This document shows, piece after piece, positions 13,101 to 28,100 of a DNA stretch of 64,000 nucleotides (position 1 is its first letter; every line of letters starts with the position of its first letter). The notes beneath the pieces were generated by a model that was given only the letters and a program-made list of their open reading frames with translations, searched no databases and had not been told where the DNA came from. Made by a program: the position numbers and the translations under genes. Source of the stretch: Triops longicaudatus (Eukaryota; Arthropoda; Branchiopoda; Notostraca; Triopsidae); NCBI GenBank assembly GCA_022885665.1, contig JAGQDJ010000165.1, positions 54,586-118,585 of the forward strand, read 5' to 3'.

Positions 13101-16100
13101 GGTCGAAAAAATCGGAAACTTAGCCGTAAAGCTGAAGGAATGTCAGTAAAGTGTGTTAAGGCCCAGGTATATACAAACCCTTTATGGGAGAATAACATGG
13201 GAATTTTCAGACATCCTATTGGAAAAATGGTTAAAAAATCAAAAAAACTGTTGTGACATTAATTTTGTTGTTGTATGTATCTAGTGCACCAGTTTGAGTT
13301 TTTCTTCAAAAACTTTTGTTGAATTTGTAAATTACGTTGAATTTTGCTACTTTTTTATTATACGGAAAAATGACTATCAGGGAAACTGGCGCACTAGGTC
13401 TATTTTTTTCTTAATTTTTAAGGTATAAAGAGAAACGAAATCAGTCAGGTACTTTTTGTAATATCGTGTCTGAAAATTAAAGCTTTTATATGACCATATT
13501 AGATTGTACCTGTATCCAGCGCTTCGATTTGAGTTCGTTCAATCCTCCTCTTAGTTACAATAACAGACCTACACACCCCGATGGAAATGATGTATCTATA
13601 TTTTTTTTTATAAAAAAATACTGAAATTTGTGTATACCGGGGCCTTAACTCATTGTTATACTGCCTGACTTGGCGGTTTTTCCCTCTAAAATAGCGCCAA
13701 ACTTGCTGCTCCTTTGAAGATGTTTGATCAAAATCAAAAGAACTTGTATCTTTTTTTGTGTTCTTTTCCTCATTTAGACGAGGAAAATGCTGTGTTGTTT
13801 ATTTTTTGCTGCTTTTCCCCGTTTTTTCATTGTCATTTTTATTGGCTATCAAGACTCTGTTCTATAGCCCATATGTGTTTGCTATTGAGGTTGGAAGCAG
13901 CAACTTTCCTCTTCTTTTCTCTATGTGTGTGCTGATCTGCTTTGGGTAACGAAAGAAGATTTGGTCCTGGATTTTTTTATATGTTCCCGGCTGCAACCAC
14001 AGCTGCTTACGCTTTTTACGACGGGGTAACGAAGATGAAAAGTGTAGAGGAAGGAAATAAAGCTCAGGAATGGCGAAAGTTGCCAATTTTATCGTTTTTC
14101 TTTTACTACAATAAAAATTCTGCCATTGTGGCGTTCAAATTTAAAACAGATCTCAAACACTGCGGGTTACCAAAAGCAATCTATACGTTACACCATCGTT
14201 CGCTGCTTTGCCCTTTAAATTGATGACGTATCCAATATTACAGAATTGTTCGACTTAAGATGCGGTGGAAAGGTAATGCTTTCCTATTACCCCCCAACAG
14301 GGACTAAACGCAAGGGAAGGGAGGGGAGACGTAGTCTTAATTACAGTTATTTTTAGTATGTATTTACTACTTTGTTTATTTAGTATTATTTTATTTATTT
14401 ATTTTCATTTCGTTCAGTAAACGGATGAAAAGAAAAGTACGGTATCCGAATGAGTGGTAAAGTTGGAAGCATAACACTTCCTTCAGCATTCATGAATTTC
14501 GCAGCGAGACAGTGTGAAGTTCCTTTTTTTTGCAGGAGTTCGGAGGGTTTAACCCTATATTAAACACTTCGGCGCACTCGGAAACTCTTAGAAACGTTCC
14601 TTCTGCCGTCTTTCGTGGTTACTTGGAATTTAATGAAACTTCCTTCCGACTTATTTACCTTGCCATCTTAAGAAGGAGTTTTGCGTCGACTGGAAAGCAT
14701 GCAAGTTTTCCGTGATATTACTTACTAGCGCACAACTAGCAGGTCTTCACTCGCGGAATTAATAACCCTCGTTCCCGGTAGAATTTACGGGACTTTTTCA
14801 TTTACTTAGCCTAGAAACTAAGTAAGAAATAACTGAGGAGGTACATTGCGACGCTTGGCAGCTTATTGGAGCACGAAGCCGACTAGAGTGCAGGTTTTTC
14901 CGTGTTTATTCTTTAACAAATCTCGGTAAATACTCCCACTTCTCGATTAAAGGGCGAGAAAGATCGCTTGGGGAAAATAACGAGGAGTTTTTGCACGTTT
15001 CAGTAACCTCTTGTCAGTGAAATAGGAGTAATCAGAAATCATATGAGCGTGCATTGAAACAGGGTGAACAGGAGTGCTCTGGGTGTGGGAGCGGAGCGAT
15101 AGGTGGCTAATTTCAGTAGAACATGTCGAAAGGTTGCGTGTTACTTAGAGAACGAAGACTAGTGTGAGAGAATTTCGAAGCAGAGCGAAATACCAGCTGA
15201 GGTAAGGTTTTTGACACGTAAGACACGCCTCCTTGTGGATTAATGGACATCATCTGGGTGCAGGGCGTAGTTTACATATTATGACTTCGACAATGCCCTA
15301 GTCTGTTTTGTGTGAACTGCCGTTTTTATTTGAGTTTACTGTCGTTGAGTTGTTTGGTCTAGAGAGAGTAATGGTGAAAGCCACGCCCTTTTGTGGTTTT
15401 CACATGTATAGTGTATAGTACGGTGTTTTAAATTTCGCTACGTTGTTTTGGGCTCCGTTAGGATTTAAATATTTACTAAAGGGTACTTGGAATTAAGTCG
15501 CCTAAAAGTTACAGTCAGAAAATCGATGGCAGCGACGAGAAATGCTGATGTAAAGCCGTGAAATCGTTGTAGCGCTCCCATGTTCCGAAATTATGAGCAA
15601 ATTCTGGAGTTAATTTGAGTTTCATGCAGGTGTAGACATATGACTGAAGGATGCGGGAGTTGGAGCTTACATCTGGATGGAAGCTTAGCAAGTGCAAACA
15701 GAGATTGTAAAATGGGCGCCCTTTGCTACTTCCCTGCAAGGAATTCATTATTACTCTTTGCATAATACGAGCATTGAACATTGTTGCCATCCTCGCAAAA
15801 TTTACCTCGCGCCCCAGCATGTTAGCTTTTTTTTCTCTCTCTCTCTCCTTGTGTGCACCGTGGGTATTGCTGCACGTACTCCTGAGTTCCGAGCCAAGTT
15901 TCGTATTCAAAGCTTATTCTTCTTATTTTTTCATCTATTCAGTTTTTTATTTTCATTTATTTTATTATGTGGTTATCTTTTGAATGTTTTCACTTCAGCA
16001 GACTTTGGTGTGGTTCATACCTCTATTCGTTCAACTCATTTTAAGTTTCTAATCATCAAATGAAAGTGTTGGTATAAATTTTATGTGGGACTACCTAACG

Positions 16101-19100
16101 GGGTGCGAAGTTAGCAGGGGGCGCTCTTATTAGTAAACACCGGATTGGGGAGCGAACATAGTTCTCGGCGCCAGTAGCTGGTAGAAGGCAGTACTGGGAA
16201 CAAATAAGTTCCAAAGCATGACAGTTCTTCCATAACAAAGTTGAGAGGTCTTGAGGTTTTAAGATAGACATGGAGGGGAGAAGTACGGGATAGAGAATCT
16301 AAAGGGAGAGAAAAACGCTGGACGTTGGTCGTTTGTGTTGTTCGGCAGTTATTCTTGTTCGTGTGTGTGCATGTGTGTGTGTGTATCCCGAGAAACGGAC
16401 TCTCCTTTTTGTTTTCGTTATTTTTTCTCTTGAACTTACAACCAACCCTAAATGGGTGCCTAATAACCGGCCTAGACTCCGTTACATGACAAGATAGTCG
16501 ACACGCGGACTTATGACTCCATTATTATTTATGTCAGCTCCCCAAACGTAAGGCCACGAGATAAAGAGAAAAGAAAGAAGAGAAGAAGAGAAAGAGGTTG
16601 AGTTACACAATGGAAGCCATATATGGATAGACATCCCTATTTAGTACACTAAACCTAGCAGGATCTTGAATCCATTTTTTCTGAAGGAAGGGATGGTCCG
16701 TCTCTTGCCGTTTCCTTTTTTTTCCGGTAAACGAATAGAAATTCGTATAAGTCATGATGAGGCAATGGTAGCATTCTTTAGGAGGGCTTATCTTTCGCTA
16801 TATCCAGGAGGCAAGCCTTTTACCCCCGAGGAGAGTGGGTTTAGCTTGCTCTATTCCATAAACACGTGTTTTTGTTATATTGCTTACGACAAGTTTTCTT
16901 TCAGTGTTCAGGAGTAAATATACGAATGATACAATACGTTACATTATAGTAATTCGCCACTCGCAGTATGTTAGATATTCACATCTGTGAGGAATTCCGA
17001 TTTATTGAATTAATTCACTAAGTGTGCCAAATACTTTATTGATTTGCTGGCCTTAATCGATCTACTACATTGTAATTCTTTTTTTAAAAAAAATTTGCCG
17101 AGTTTTACCCTAAAATATTACTGTTATAACAGTAATATATTTCAAAGGAAAAGATCGAAAAAGGTGAAGAACATGTGAATCCATGTCTGTCCGTATCGAC
17201 AAGTGATGTTTAACTTCGGCGCACAAATTTACAGCTTTGCACATGAGGTTGACGATTTTTTAAGTAAAAGTTTTCAGGTTTTGAAAAGCGATCAAAGCCG
17301 GTAAAAGCACTTCTTGGCATTCAAATTGCGTCAAAGCCCTATTCGGTTACAAACTTTTGCATTGAAACGTTCGCATTGGTCTTAAAGCGTTGCTGGATAA
17401 AATTTTTCTTGAGGTATTCTTCACGACAGTGAACAGCCTTCACAGATGGTACATGCTACTGAAGCCAAACTCTCCCAAATAATGGGAACAATAATAGTTC
17501 GTGTACTCGTTGGTGTTCATGTTACCCATGAGGAAAATTCATAGAAAACACCACCAACGTATTGTATTATTCATAATTAGTTTTTCATTTATTGGCCACC
17601 CAGCGCTGCAAATATCTTGTATAGACTTTATCCGCTCTATGTGTTGAATTCCCTTTGGAAACTTGCACGTGTTACTATGAAAAAACGTGGCCTGTGGCAA
17701 CAGTGAAGGTGAGGGCTGACTTGAAGCGGAAACATTGTCTTATTCATGAAATGTAGTATCTACTCGATTATTATTGACTTTTATAGGTGAGTTTGTTAGA
17801 TACAAAAGCTCTGGTATTAATTATGGTGGAAGTATCGATCCCGCAACTTTCGATCGTCAACCGAAAATTTATACCGCTACCCTACATTACACAAGTGATA
17901 TAAAACTGTTACAAGCTAACACAGACGTCTACACCGCAGCGTAATTCCGAAAGAAGCTTTATGTGCACATAAAACGACAGCCAGCTCAAGCAGTGATTGT
18001 ATTGATATTTTGTCCCCACATGAGAAGGAGGAACACTTTCCAACTTGTTGTAAATCATGTTTAGCAGAAGCATAAATTTTGCTCCATGGAGGAACGAACT
18101 ATTCTTCTGTAACGATGAGGACACAACACTGGGAAAAAAGCAGTCTACAGTGCCAGTGTAGTTGGATAGGTTAACTTGGTTCAAGCGTTGGCCATTTGTC
18201 ATTTCTTACTCACGTATAAGGAGAAAGGAGGCGTGGCATGTCCATAAGATGTCCATAAGATATCTTAAGCTTTGATTCAAGTCGTTTTTTGGGCCCCTCA
18301 ATGCTTTGTAGCCCTTGGAGCCACGTGATGAAGAGTGATAATGCCGTTTTTGTCAGATTGTCCAGCGGCGAAAAATTCTCATAATCGAAGTAGAGTGTGA
18401 AGTTTCAATATCTGACTCAATCACAAGCGATTTTTTCTGTTGAACTTTTGAACCTGCTCTTTTTTGGAGTTTGTCAACCTGGTAATCTAGTGTACTATTT
18501 TCCTACGTCAAGATTTTTTTTTTACTCAATTCTTGGTACATCTTTTGAGTACTTGTGGAACTATACTTAAAGCCGTGATGTGTAGTTAATGTAGCTAAGC
18601 AAAGTTCTGTGAAATTTTAGTGCCATTTTAAGATTCCTGGGCCTCGTGGAGCGTAAAATGCACTACGGTGGTGGGCGAGGACGGTTTCAAACTTGAAACT
18701 TCATCTCTTTGTGGTGTAAGGCGTGGAATGTTTCGCTCGAGCTCATCTTTTGTTATTGGAGGCTGGATAATTAGAGAGCGGGTCGTGGAGAGTGTGTCTC
18801 TGGCCATGTGTGTGCATGTATGGAAGGGTTAGGAAGGGTTAAGTGACACGAAACCCTTGTGTGTGTTGCACTTTCTTTTCCTTCCAATGAATTTTTTCTC
18901 AGCAGATTGTAAACTGTCCCGTAATTCAGATTTTAATTTACATGTTCTTTTTTTCTGTTTCCTTTTAGGGTTGATAACCACCACCGGACGGCGTTTGGAT
19001 CGTGAAACCCAAGCGGAGCACATTTTAGAGGCAAGTTTCCCGATTTCGCTTACAAAAATTGATCTGCAACTGCAGGGAAAACTGTTTCAATTTCGGAAAT

Positions 19101-22100
19101 TGTACCCTAAAAGAATATCACATATTTCTTTTTTATGAAAAAGGGAGAGACAAAAATGCACTCACGGTTTGATTGCACGCTAGAATTCTTTTAGGTAGAC
19201 CCAGGCGGAAGAAATAAATGTTACATTCTCACCCATTTTGCCTTTGGGCGCAAATCATAACCACGTGAAAGATTCTTTAGAACCTAGTATTTCGTAGAAG
19301 GTCATCGAGATTGCTTCTAAGCAATAAAATTGGGATGATTTCTCCGCTAAGTTGAGAGGGAATTTTCCAGGAACGCTGTATTCTACGTCGCGAGCACTGC
19401 TGTGAATTCCGGCACTTCGAAACAATTGGAAACGTTCCTATGGCGACTTTAGCAGTGAAAAAATACGCAGTTCGGAGTAGAATTTCCTTATTGCCCACAG
19501 TCCAAAATAACCGGGGATACCTGACTTGCAAAACCACATATCCCCTGTCCTATGCTTTCCTTGACTTTAATTCCTGTCAGTGTCTCACTGTGTCACGCGT
19601 CAGGGATCTCATTGTAGTCGACTTTTCTCTTTGCCAGTTCTTAAGAGCTGTCCAGGAACGTTTACTTCTTCTGATTCTCCTAAAATGGGAGCAGACTTAT
19701 CCGTTAACCAGATCTTATTGTTTTACGAAGGAGAGAAAATTTAGAATTCTTTGTTGATGTTAGTTGCTGTGGTTAGTGTTTCACTGTAACAGGAAGAAAT
19801 TTGACAAAAGTCAGTTGTGAAACATTTTAAATAGTATTTAGATGATACGTGGGGTATGGCAATTAGATTCTGAATAGATTGTATGTCGCTTTGCTCACTA
19901 TTTTCGGAGCAAAGTCGGGTCATTTTAGCCACATGGGCGCCTTTGAGGTCGACATTTTCTGGTTGTCCGAACTTCCGTAAGGTATCTTCTTACATGAAAG
20001 CCTTTTCAAAGCGTCTTTCGGAGCTCCTGTACCCTTTGAATGAACAGTGAACTACGCGTTACTCTTGATAGTTAAGTCAGTATGGAACCGAACGGTCTTG
20101 AAGTTCAGAATTTCTCTCCATTAGCGAAACTTAACACAGGAACTTTTCGGAAGCAGTAGCCCCAACGACGGAGGACGTTGCACTTTAAAATCATTTTCGC
20201 GTTTATACTTGCTAACTGCTTTTCGCTGGAGTAAGCAACGAACTTGGCAAGAGAAAAAAAATGTAACGACTCCGAAATCAGAGATATGTTTACCATATTC
20301 TTTTGCTCAGAATTTCTCTAATCTAGAGTGAATTAGTTGTGATACCCACAGTATGTTTACCATAACGAGTGGCGAATGAATCAGAAAATAAAAGGTTTTA
20401 CTTTCTGAGGGGGAAGAATAAAAAAAAGCGCGTGTGAGAGTGATTGGGGGCCCCTCCCCCTTCTCTGCGTGCCATATAGCGAAGGCAAGATACGTGATGA
20501 AATCTATAAAGCAATAAGTACCAACTTGGGTGGGCCCATTGTTAGCCTGCGGTGGAAATAACCTGCGAAAGAGCCATACTTTCGGAAGGATGGAGGGCGA
20601 TGATTATAGGGAATCGTTTACGTTGATCATGGATGGGAACAAAAGCGGAGCAGTGCGTTTTTATTACAGGTACATTTTTGTGTTGAGGAGAGAAAAAAAA
20701 GAGGGGGAGGACGAGTTCATGACTGGGGAGTTGTTGTTCTTTGCCTTTTTGTGTAGAGTCGGGGAAGGTAGCATTTTTGCTGATACTACAGTACCGGCAA
20801 AGACGAATAATGAGCAAAAAGAAAGGTATTGGCGTTATTGAGCTTGCCGAGTCTTTACTTTTTTGCGAGTGGTGACAGTTTCGGGTAGATAATTGGGACT
20901 CAAGCCTCGATTTCCTGGGTAAAATTATGACAATCGCACTGAAAAGATGACGACTGTCGAGCTAATTTGTTTCTCGGCTAGCCTGGCGCGACGGCTTTAA
21001 TTGGAGATGAAAAAAGTTAGCATTTCGAGATGTCAGCTTAAATAGTGACAGCTAACCATGAAATGTTCCATAAAGTAGTCTAAATTTTAATCAGCTTTGG
21101 TTTAGCTTAGCCGAAAATGATTTTGACGTATTTTCTTTTCGTGTTATGAATAGTGGCTGAATTTTTATAATACTGTACAAGTTTAGTTTCGTTAGTAGTA
21201 TTACCATTAATACTTTACTTTATCTAACGGTTTATTTTTATTTTTATATGTATTCCTAAAATTTGCGTATTACTATGTTTTGCGTATTGCGAGTATTACT
21301 AATTAGAGCAGTAGTAGCAGGAGGAGCTTTGTTTATTCATTTGTTTTCATATTTTGCAGATAGTGGAGAGAGCCGGGCTCTGCCCAAATGCTCTCAGGGT
21401 TTTTCCTTTTATTAGGTCAGTAGAATTATCGCGAAATCAGCGTTTTACGTCGGGGAACCTTGGTTTGCCAAAAGTTTTTGTGTCCAGCGCGTGTAACCAT
21501 GTGTTCACGGGTTTGGAAGACGTCCGCAGTCCGAAAAAGAGACTAAAGAGTTTTTAAACCCGAGGATGCGGAGACGAGAGATCCTACAGGATTCCATAGA
21601 CACAAGTAAAATCTTTCCGGATGAAAGGAAGAAGGCACAGAGAGAATGTTTTTACACAAGTTTTCGGGAAGCAAGCTTTTTATTTTACTTTTTTTCACGT
21701 GCGGCATTTTGTTGAAAAAGATCCTTTGAGAAAAAAAAATGACCGTTTTTCTTTTCTGGTATTTGGAAGGTTGTTGGAGATAGTGAGATCAATACACAGA
21801 AAGAATGTTTAAGTATGTATACAAAAACTTGTTGTAAATAAATGAATAGCTAACTTGTGGTTTGGAAAGTCTGAGGGAAAATTGTGATATCTTGACTGTG
21901 TAAATGCCGCTTAAATACGCAACAGTTAAGCTTAGTAGTTTGATGTTAACCTTGGTGCAAGAGGTCGTGTAACGATGGTTATCGTTGTTTATCGTTTGCG
22001 TAATCTGTATCGATGTTAGTATTTAGCCGTTGTCCAAAATCGGGATGAAACGCGATTGCCATAATATGCACGCATTAATCACGAAAGGCTAGTTTGATCA

Positions 22101-25100
22101 CAGGATAAGAACAACTTTTTGGCAAAGTTAAACATCTTCAGCCTGAAAGTAACGTAATTACGACCGGTTTCTGGGAGAGATAAAAAGCGTGCAGGTGTCG
22201 TTAGTCCGTTATGGTAGTAACCACCGCGCTCATACAAAAAGCGTTCTTGTGAATTGGGACTTCGCCCGAGCTTTTTGGCTAGGCTAGGGTTTTTAACCGG
22301 TAGGTTGTCACACGGTGTAACCGTAAAGCGTTAAGTACGACCGCAGCCGTAACCTGATACCAACGAAATTTTTGTTCTTGTGCAGTAGACATAACGAAAA
22401 ACGTTCGAAAACGTGTAGCCCCACTTTGTGTAGCAAGTTAGGAGCTCCTTAAGCCGTTCAACGTTCGGTGCCTGGCTTGTTTCCTTTAAGCTCGGAGTTT
22501 GCGAAATACTTTAAATAAGCTCATGCGTCTGTGTCGTTTCCGAAGATGGTTGAAGCTGTGGGAAGAATGCCAAGTGGCGTATGCTTTTGAGCGCTGAAGG
22601 GAGGGGTGTGGGGGCTAGTTTTTCTCGAAAGTTTTCGATCTAGCATTACTTGAAACTTGTTTTGGGTGGGAATCGCTTGAAGTTTAGAGTCTACTTATAA
22701 TTGTGTCTACTTTCTGAGATCTGGATTTTAAAGGAGAATCCTGCTACAGCGTATTAGAATGTTAGTTTTATTGTTGATTGAATACAAAACTGTGGGTTAT
22801 ATAGGTTACACTGTTGGCTAAGATATTATTATGTGACTGACGTGGGATGACGGCATTGCAGTCGTTATGATTCCCAATTTGGTAATCGGAGCGCAAGTTC
22901 AGTCCAATTGAGATATTCTGTTATACCTCAAACGTGAAAGCCAATAATGTTAAAGCGAAAGGGAGACAACAATTCGGTTAGACTTGTCTTCCTTTTTCTG
23001 TGCGTCCTTTCGAGCATTGCTAACTTGTTTCCTGCTTCTGCTTGGAAAGAATAAAAAGGGCCAGATGTGCTTAGTATACTTCTTCAAGTAGCCAAGTCAC
23101 ATGTCAGACATGCTTCGAAGTCCAATTGTAACTGTGTAACGCTCAAATTATGGTACAACTTTTCCAACTGGGTCACTGAACAAAATCTCATTGTCATTCC
23201 TTATCCTTTTCTAATTTTTTTTTTCTCCTTCGTGTTCCAATAGGTAACAGTTAGCGATAATGGCGAACCGGCTTTGTCTTCAAGTACGCGGGTGGTGGTC
23301 CAAGTCCTTGATGTCAACGACAACGCCCCCGAGTTTTTAGAACGCTTCTACAAAGTCCAAGTACCCGCTATCAACTGGGAAAAATCGTCGTTGGCAAACG
23401 ATGCCAACGAAGAAATGGAATTCCCCATCACGCAGGTAAATATCTGAAATGTTTTCGCCTTTTTCGCCCAAGAAAGTCTTGGAGATGTAACGTTCGGGAA
23501 TTATGTAGTGACTAAAATTGAGAAATTCTTCAATCTGCATGATTAATTTGGATTTATACCGAGTGAGCGTTGTTTTTTATTTCCCAAATGCGCATGCACG
23601 GAATATTTTATGAATTAAGGGCCCCCGAACTTCCGAGTTAAGGATTCTCGAACAAAACATGTTTCCGGTACAGGTTTGCCATATGCTTTTCGTTTACTTA
23701 TTACTGTTATTATTTTGTGTCCTGCGGAGACGAGTTAATAGGGCATTCCAAAGTCCGAGTAAGATTAAGTTTTGACATTCGAACTTGTTGGAGTTACTTT
23801 GGAGTAAGCATTAAAGCGCCTTTGATGAGAGCTTTCGGCTCTGTTGTTGATGTAAACATGTACAAAGAGTAATAGGAGCCTTTCGGCAACGTGAAACTGT
23901 CTTGGAGGAACTTTGGATTTTATGAATTCAAGTTTCAAACGGGGTTAAAAGCGAGCGAAAGACGACCTCTGGCGCCGTAAATTAGTGTCTCACGTACTGG
24001 ACACCTTTCCTGGATGGCACGTTGGATAGCAGCGTAGCATCGCGTTCCTTCCTCTTTTGTAACAATTCAGCACCTAAAACCGACACGGAGTGCCCAGACC
24101 CCGGCGTCTGTTATTCCATTAGTGCGTTTCACTGCCTTTTGCCAGTTTCTCCCTGGCTGTCGTCTTTGGAAATACAATCCCTTCAGTACTAGGGAAACTA
24201 ATGGCGAAATGATAGACGAGTGTCATTGAGCTCATTAGGACACTTATTAGCGGTTTGCCATTTCCTAGACAAAGACCCAATCACGCTTTACATTCGAAAA
24301 CGAAAGAATGGGGCCAATAAATACTCATGTGTTACCCCCTTCTTTCATTTTCCCTGTCGTTTCGGATTTGGCGCGGTTATCTTCGAAGACACTTGGTTGT
24401 GTTTCTAATCTGGATAATCTTTGCTTTGACTCGAAGTGGTTTTCCATCACGCGATTATGACGCTTGTACCATAGAGATGTAGGAAAGCTCCCATCCTGAA
24501 CAAAATGTCATAGGTCCAGTGCAGTTTTTCAAAAAGTACGAGCGTGCCATTAGGTTAATGTTGAATTATAGTACGTTAGGAAATTAAGTATCTAATTATT
24601 GCGCATTCAGCAAAAGTAAATAAATAAATGTACATTAAAAGTCAAGTGACAAAAACTAAATGTCAGAGGAAAAGGTTTTAGAAAAATACTGAAGTAAATT
24701 AAAAATAAATATGCGTTGAGTGGAAATCAAGCGATCAGATTTAAACATACTAGAACCTCATCAAGTGCCAAAAATACAAAAGTGTTAAGTAGGGGATTTC
24801 AAATAAGGTAACGCTGAGCATCGCAGGATGCAATTTGTCAAGAAAATGGTTAGTTTGCTTTATAAAGAAAAGTATTGAAAATTTGAAAACAAAAATGACA
24901 GTACAGCGTCAGAGTATGGTAGCTTTTTTCTAGTGATCGTTGCGATGACTGAAAGGTCAGGTGTGACGTAGAAAGATTGAACTTTTGGTAAGAGTATGAG
25001 CCAGCCAAACCAGAAGCCTTTCATTTTCATTGTTTATCAAACACGTGAGATCTCCGGCAATGATGAGGAAGCCCAGCAAGTGCAAAGACAAAGGCGCCCA

Positions 25101-28100
25101 TGATTTTTGTTGCCGTGAATCCGGGTCGATTAAGTTCACATCTGGGCCTCAATTAAGGCTAATTGTTGCTCGGCGTCTGTCGCCGTTATTACTAACGTTA
25201 GTGATGTAATCATAAGTTTTGCGCCCATTACGTATTGTCGAGTTTCGCCTTTATGAATAACAACTTGTTATCCTGCATCTGTGCGAAACTGTTGTGAGAT
25301 GACGATTGTTGATTCAACAATCATTTTTTTAACGTCTAGAAGTCTCTTACCCCAAACTCATTCGCCCTCATTTTAAGTTTTTATTATTTTGCAGCACTTT
25401 CGTGGTAGGGTTCTTGTATTGTCAAGATCATGTAAAAGTAAAGTGAACAGAAAGAACTTTGAGTTGTAGAGAGAGATATTGTTTTTACGGTAAAACTTTG
25501 GAAAGTTTTTACGCTTCTTTTTTAACGCTGGGGCACTGGGGCATGTTAATTAACAGATAAATGAACCCTCTGAGCCTCCCGAAATGGATTTTACCAATAA
25601 TGAAACTTGGCTGACTTTCGACGCTCGTGTCCATAAACTGGACACCTTACAACCACTGTACAGGGTAAGACTTGACAATTGTGTGTCCTAATTCCCCTTT
25701 AACCGTCTAAGCTGTGAAACTGTATTACAACTTTTCTCCGTCCTGTGTTGTGTTGTATCCTGAATGTGACTCTTCCATCAAGTTGAAACTCCCGGGAAAC
25801 GAGTGGAAAATGGAAGGAAGATCCATTTCAACCAACGTTGAGGCATGGCATGAAAACGTTTGCTCCGCATTGGATATATGAGTGCATGGCCCAGTTCTAT
25901 TAATTAAAATTCTTTCGGGAATTTGGTCACGGTTTATGACGTGAGGGTTTTATTCTTGATTTGTTCTTGGGTAAGCTGAATGCAAATTGCACGAAAGCTG
26001 ATTGCATCTTTAGACTTGTGGAATTGTGTATTTTAGCTTTCTGTTTCATTTCAAATTGAAATGGGCAAGTTTTACGAAGGTCGGTGTTTCTGTCATTTTC
26101 TTTCGCTCTTCCGTGGTATTTCAATTAAAAGTTACAACTAGGCCGCTCCGAAAAGCTTGCTGATCCCCAATTTCGTTGTGTTTTTATAGGTGGTGGCGTT
26201 TGATCGCGACGATGGTGCCAATGCGGAATTGGAATACAGCTTGTCCGAAGCCCAGAAACTACAAGGCCGTTTCAAAATCCACCCGCGCACCGGCGTCATC
26301 TACACTACGCGGAACTTGGCGCCCGGCCAAGAATTCCCCTTGAATGTGAGTTACAGCATTGTTTACATTCTGAGCTCATGTCTCTTTCAGGAAAAAAGCA
26401 AACTTTCAAAATCTAACATCTTTTATATTTGCATTTTTTTAATATATATCTAAAACTTGACGCGTGCTAAAAACTTTATATCGCGCGTTCCTACCAGTTT
26501 CGTGCACTCAACAACAAAAAGGTTCCGAAACAGAACACCATCTCAGTTTAGGTTAAAAGGGGGTAAAATCCCAGAAATAGAATCCTGTTTGTAGAGAAAA
26601 GCGGTGCAACCTAGGTGGCAGCATTGTACATTGTAACAGCTTCGATGCCAGACTTTAATTTGCTTAGAAAATCTTTGTGCCATCTCTTGTTTTCCGTAAG
26701 AGCGCAGTACTAAAATGAAGATAAACGGTAATATTACAATGCTTATTGGGAAATTTAAATAAAAAAATAACTTTAAAGTAATGTTATTCGAACTGAAGCA
26801 ACACATTGTAAGTAAGTGTTTCGGCGTTTTTAATCTGAATTTCTGTTGACTTTGTAAAATGTACAGGTTCGAGCGACAGATCATGGTACGCCGAACAAAA
26901 GTGGTACCGCGCGAGTTTCGTTGTCCGTTTTATCATTGCCTAGCGAGGAGACTTCTTCTCACGCGCCCGTTTTGAGTCCCGAAAGCAATCGACGAGCCGT
27001 TTTGATGGAAACAGATCCTATCGGCCACTCCGTAGCCTTCATCATCGCAGAAGATGAAGACGGAGACTCCATTTATTATGCTATCGTGGGTAGGTTCTTC
27101 CAAATGTCATAAACCATGCTTTTTTATACACTACAAACGTTAAAGCGTGACGCCGTTGTGTTTGAAATTTCCTTCGATCACTTCTTCTATCTTTCTAGGG
27201 AAATAAATTACAGTACCGTGGTCATAATCTCAGCCTAGGATATTGACGTCTGTGTAAGAATAAATATTGCTACGTGAATATTGAGTGAAAGAATATTACT
27301 TTTAATTTATTTATTACTTTATTACTTTCTCGCGGGTTCGAATCCTTTTCCATTGTACACATGTGTCAGTTGCCTTAGCAACTTCTTTCGTTTTTCGGTT
27401 GAGAAGAAAAAAGCTTCCTCTTGATACGCTATTTAAAACCCATGCAGTAACTTCAGCCACCTAGATGAGCGTTTTGAAGTGGGAAATTTTTTTCTTTTTT
27501 CTTTATGGATCGAAACAGTAGTACTTCCGATGTTAAATTTAAATTCAGCTAAAAAAATATATATATTTTTTTTTTTAAAAAAAAGGTGCATTTGAAGAAA
27601 AAAGAAAGGATTTCTTAATGGTTTGTTCGATTACAACCATTACAATGTAATTCTGTTGTATTTCGAGATTCGTTTTTGTTTCTTTTATCTTTAGTTCAGC
27701 TCGCGTAGGCTTTTGCCAACAAGAGCTTTAACTATCAGGAGCTTTATGAACTGCGCTTTGAAGAATACGGTGTTATGATTGATAACAGGAAACTCAAATT
27801 TATTGTTTCTGGGGTTTAGGAGGAAACGAAGGCGACAAGTTTGGGATTAACATCAACACAGGCAAAGTGTATTTGGCCCAGATGGTCGATTGGGAGATGC
27901 AGTCCTTGTATAACCTCAATATTAGTATCACTGACGGAATCTTTACCATCTTTACCCAGGTAAGCAGACCATTACGGCTTGGGCGCGGTGGTAGGTACGG
28001 CACACGTAACGTTTTAGAGTTGCCAGAAGTGACTGGAATTATGAAAGGGGAGGTTATGGGAAGTTTGGTACATTATTATGGCCCTTTTTGGAGTGTCGTG

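Noticed and set aside
27325..27350. GGTTCGAATCC, the tRNA T-loop (B box) motif
   Set aside because: The flanking bases do not form a T stem, and no A box, anticodon arm or acceptor stem could be built around it.
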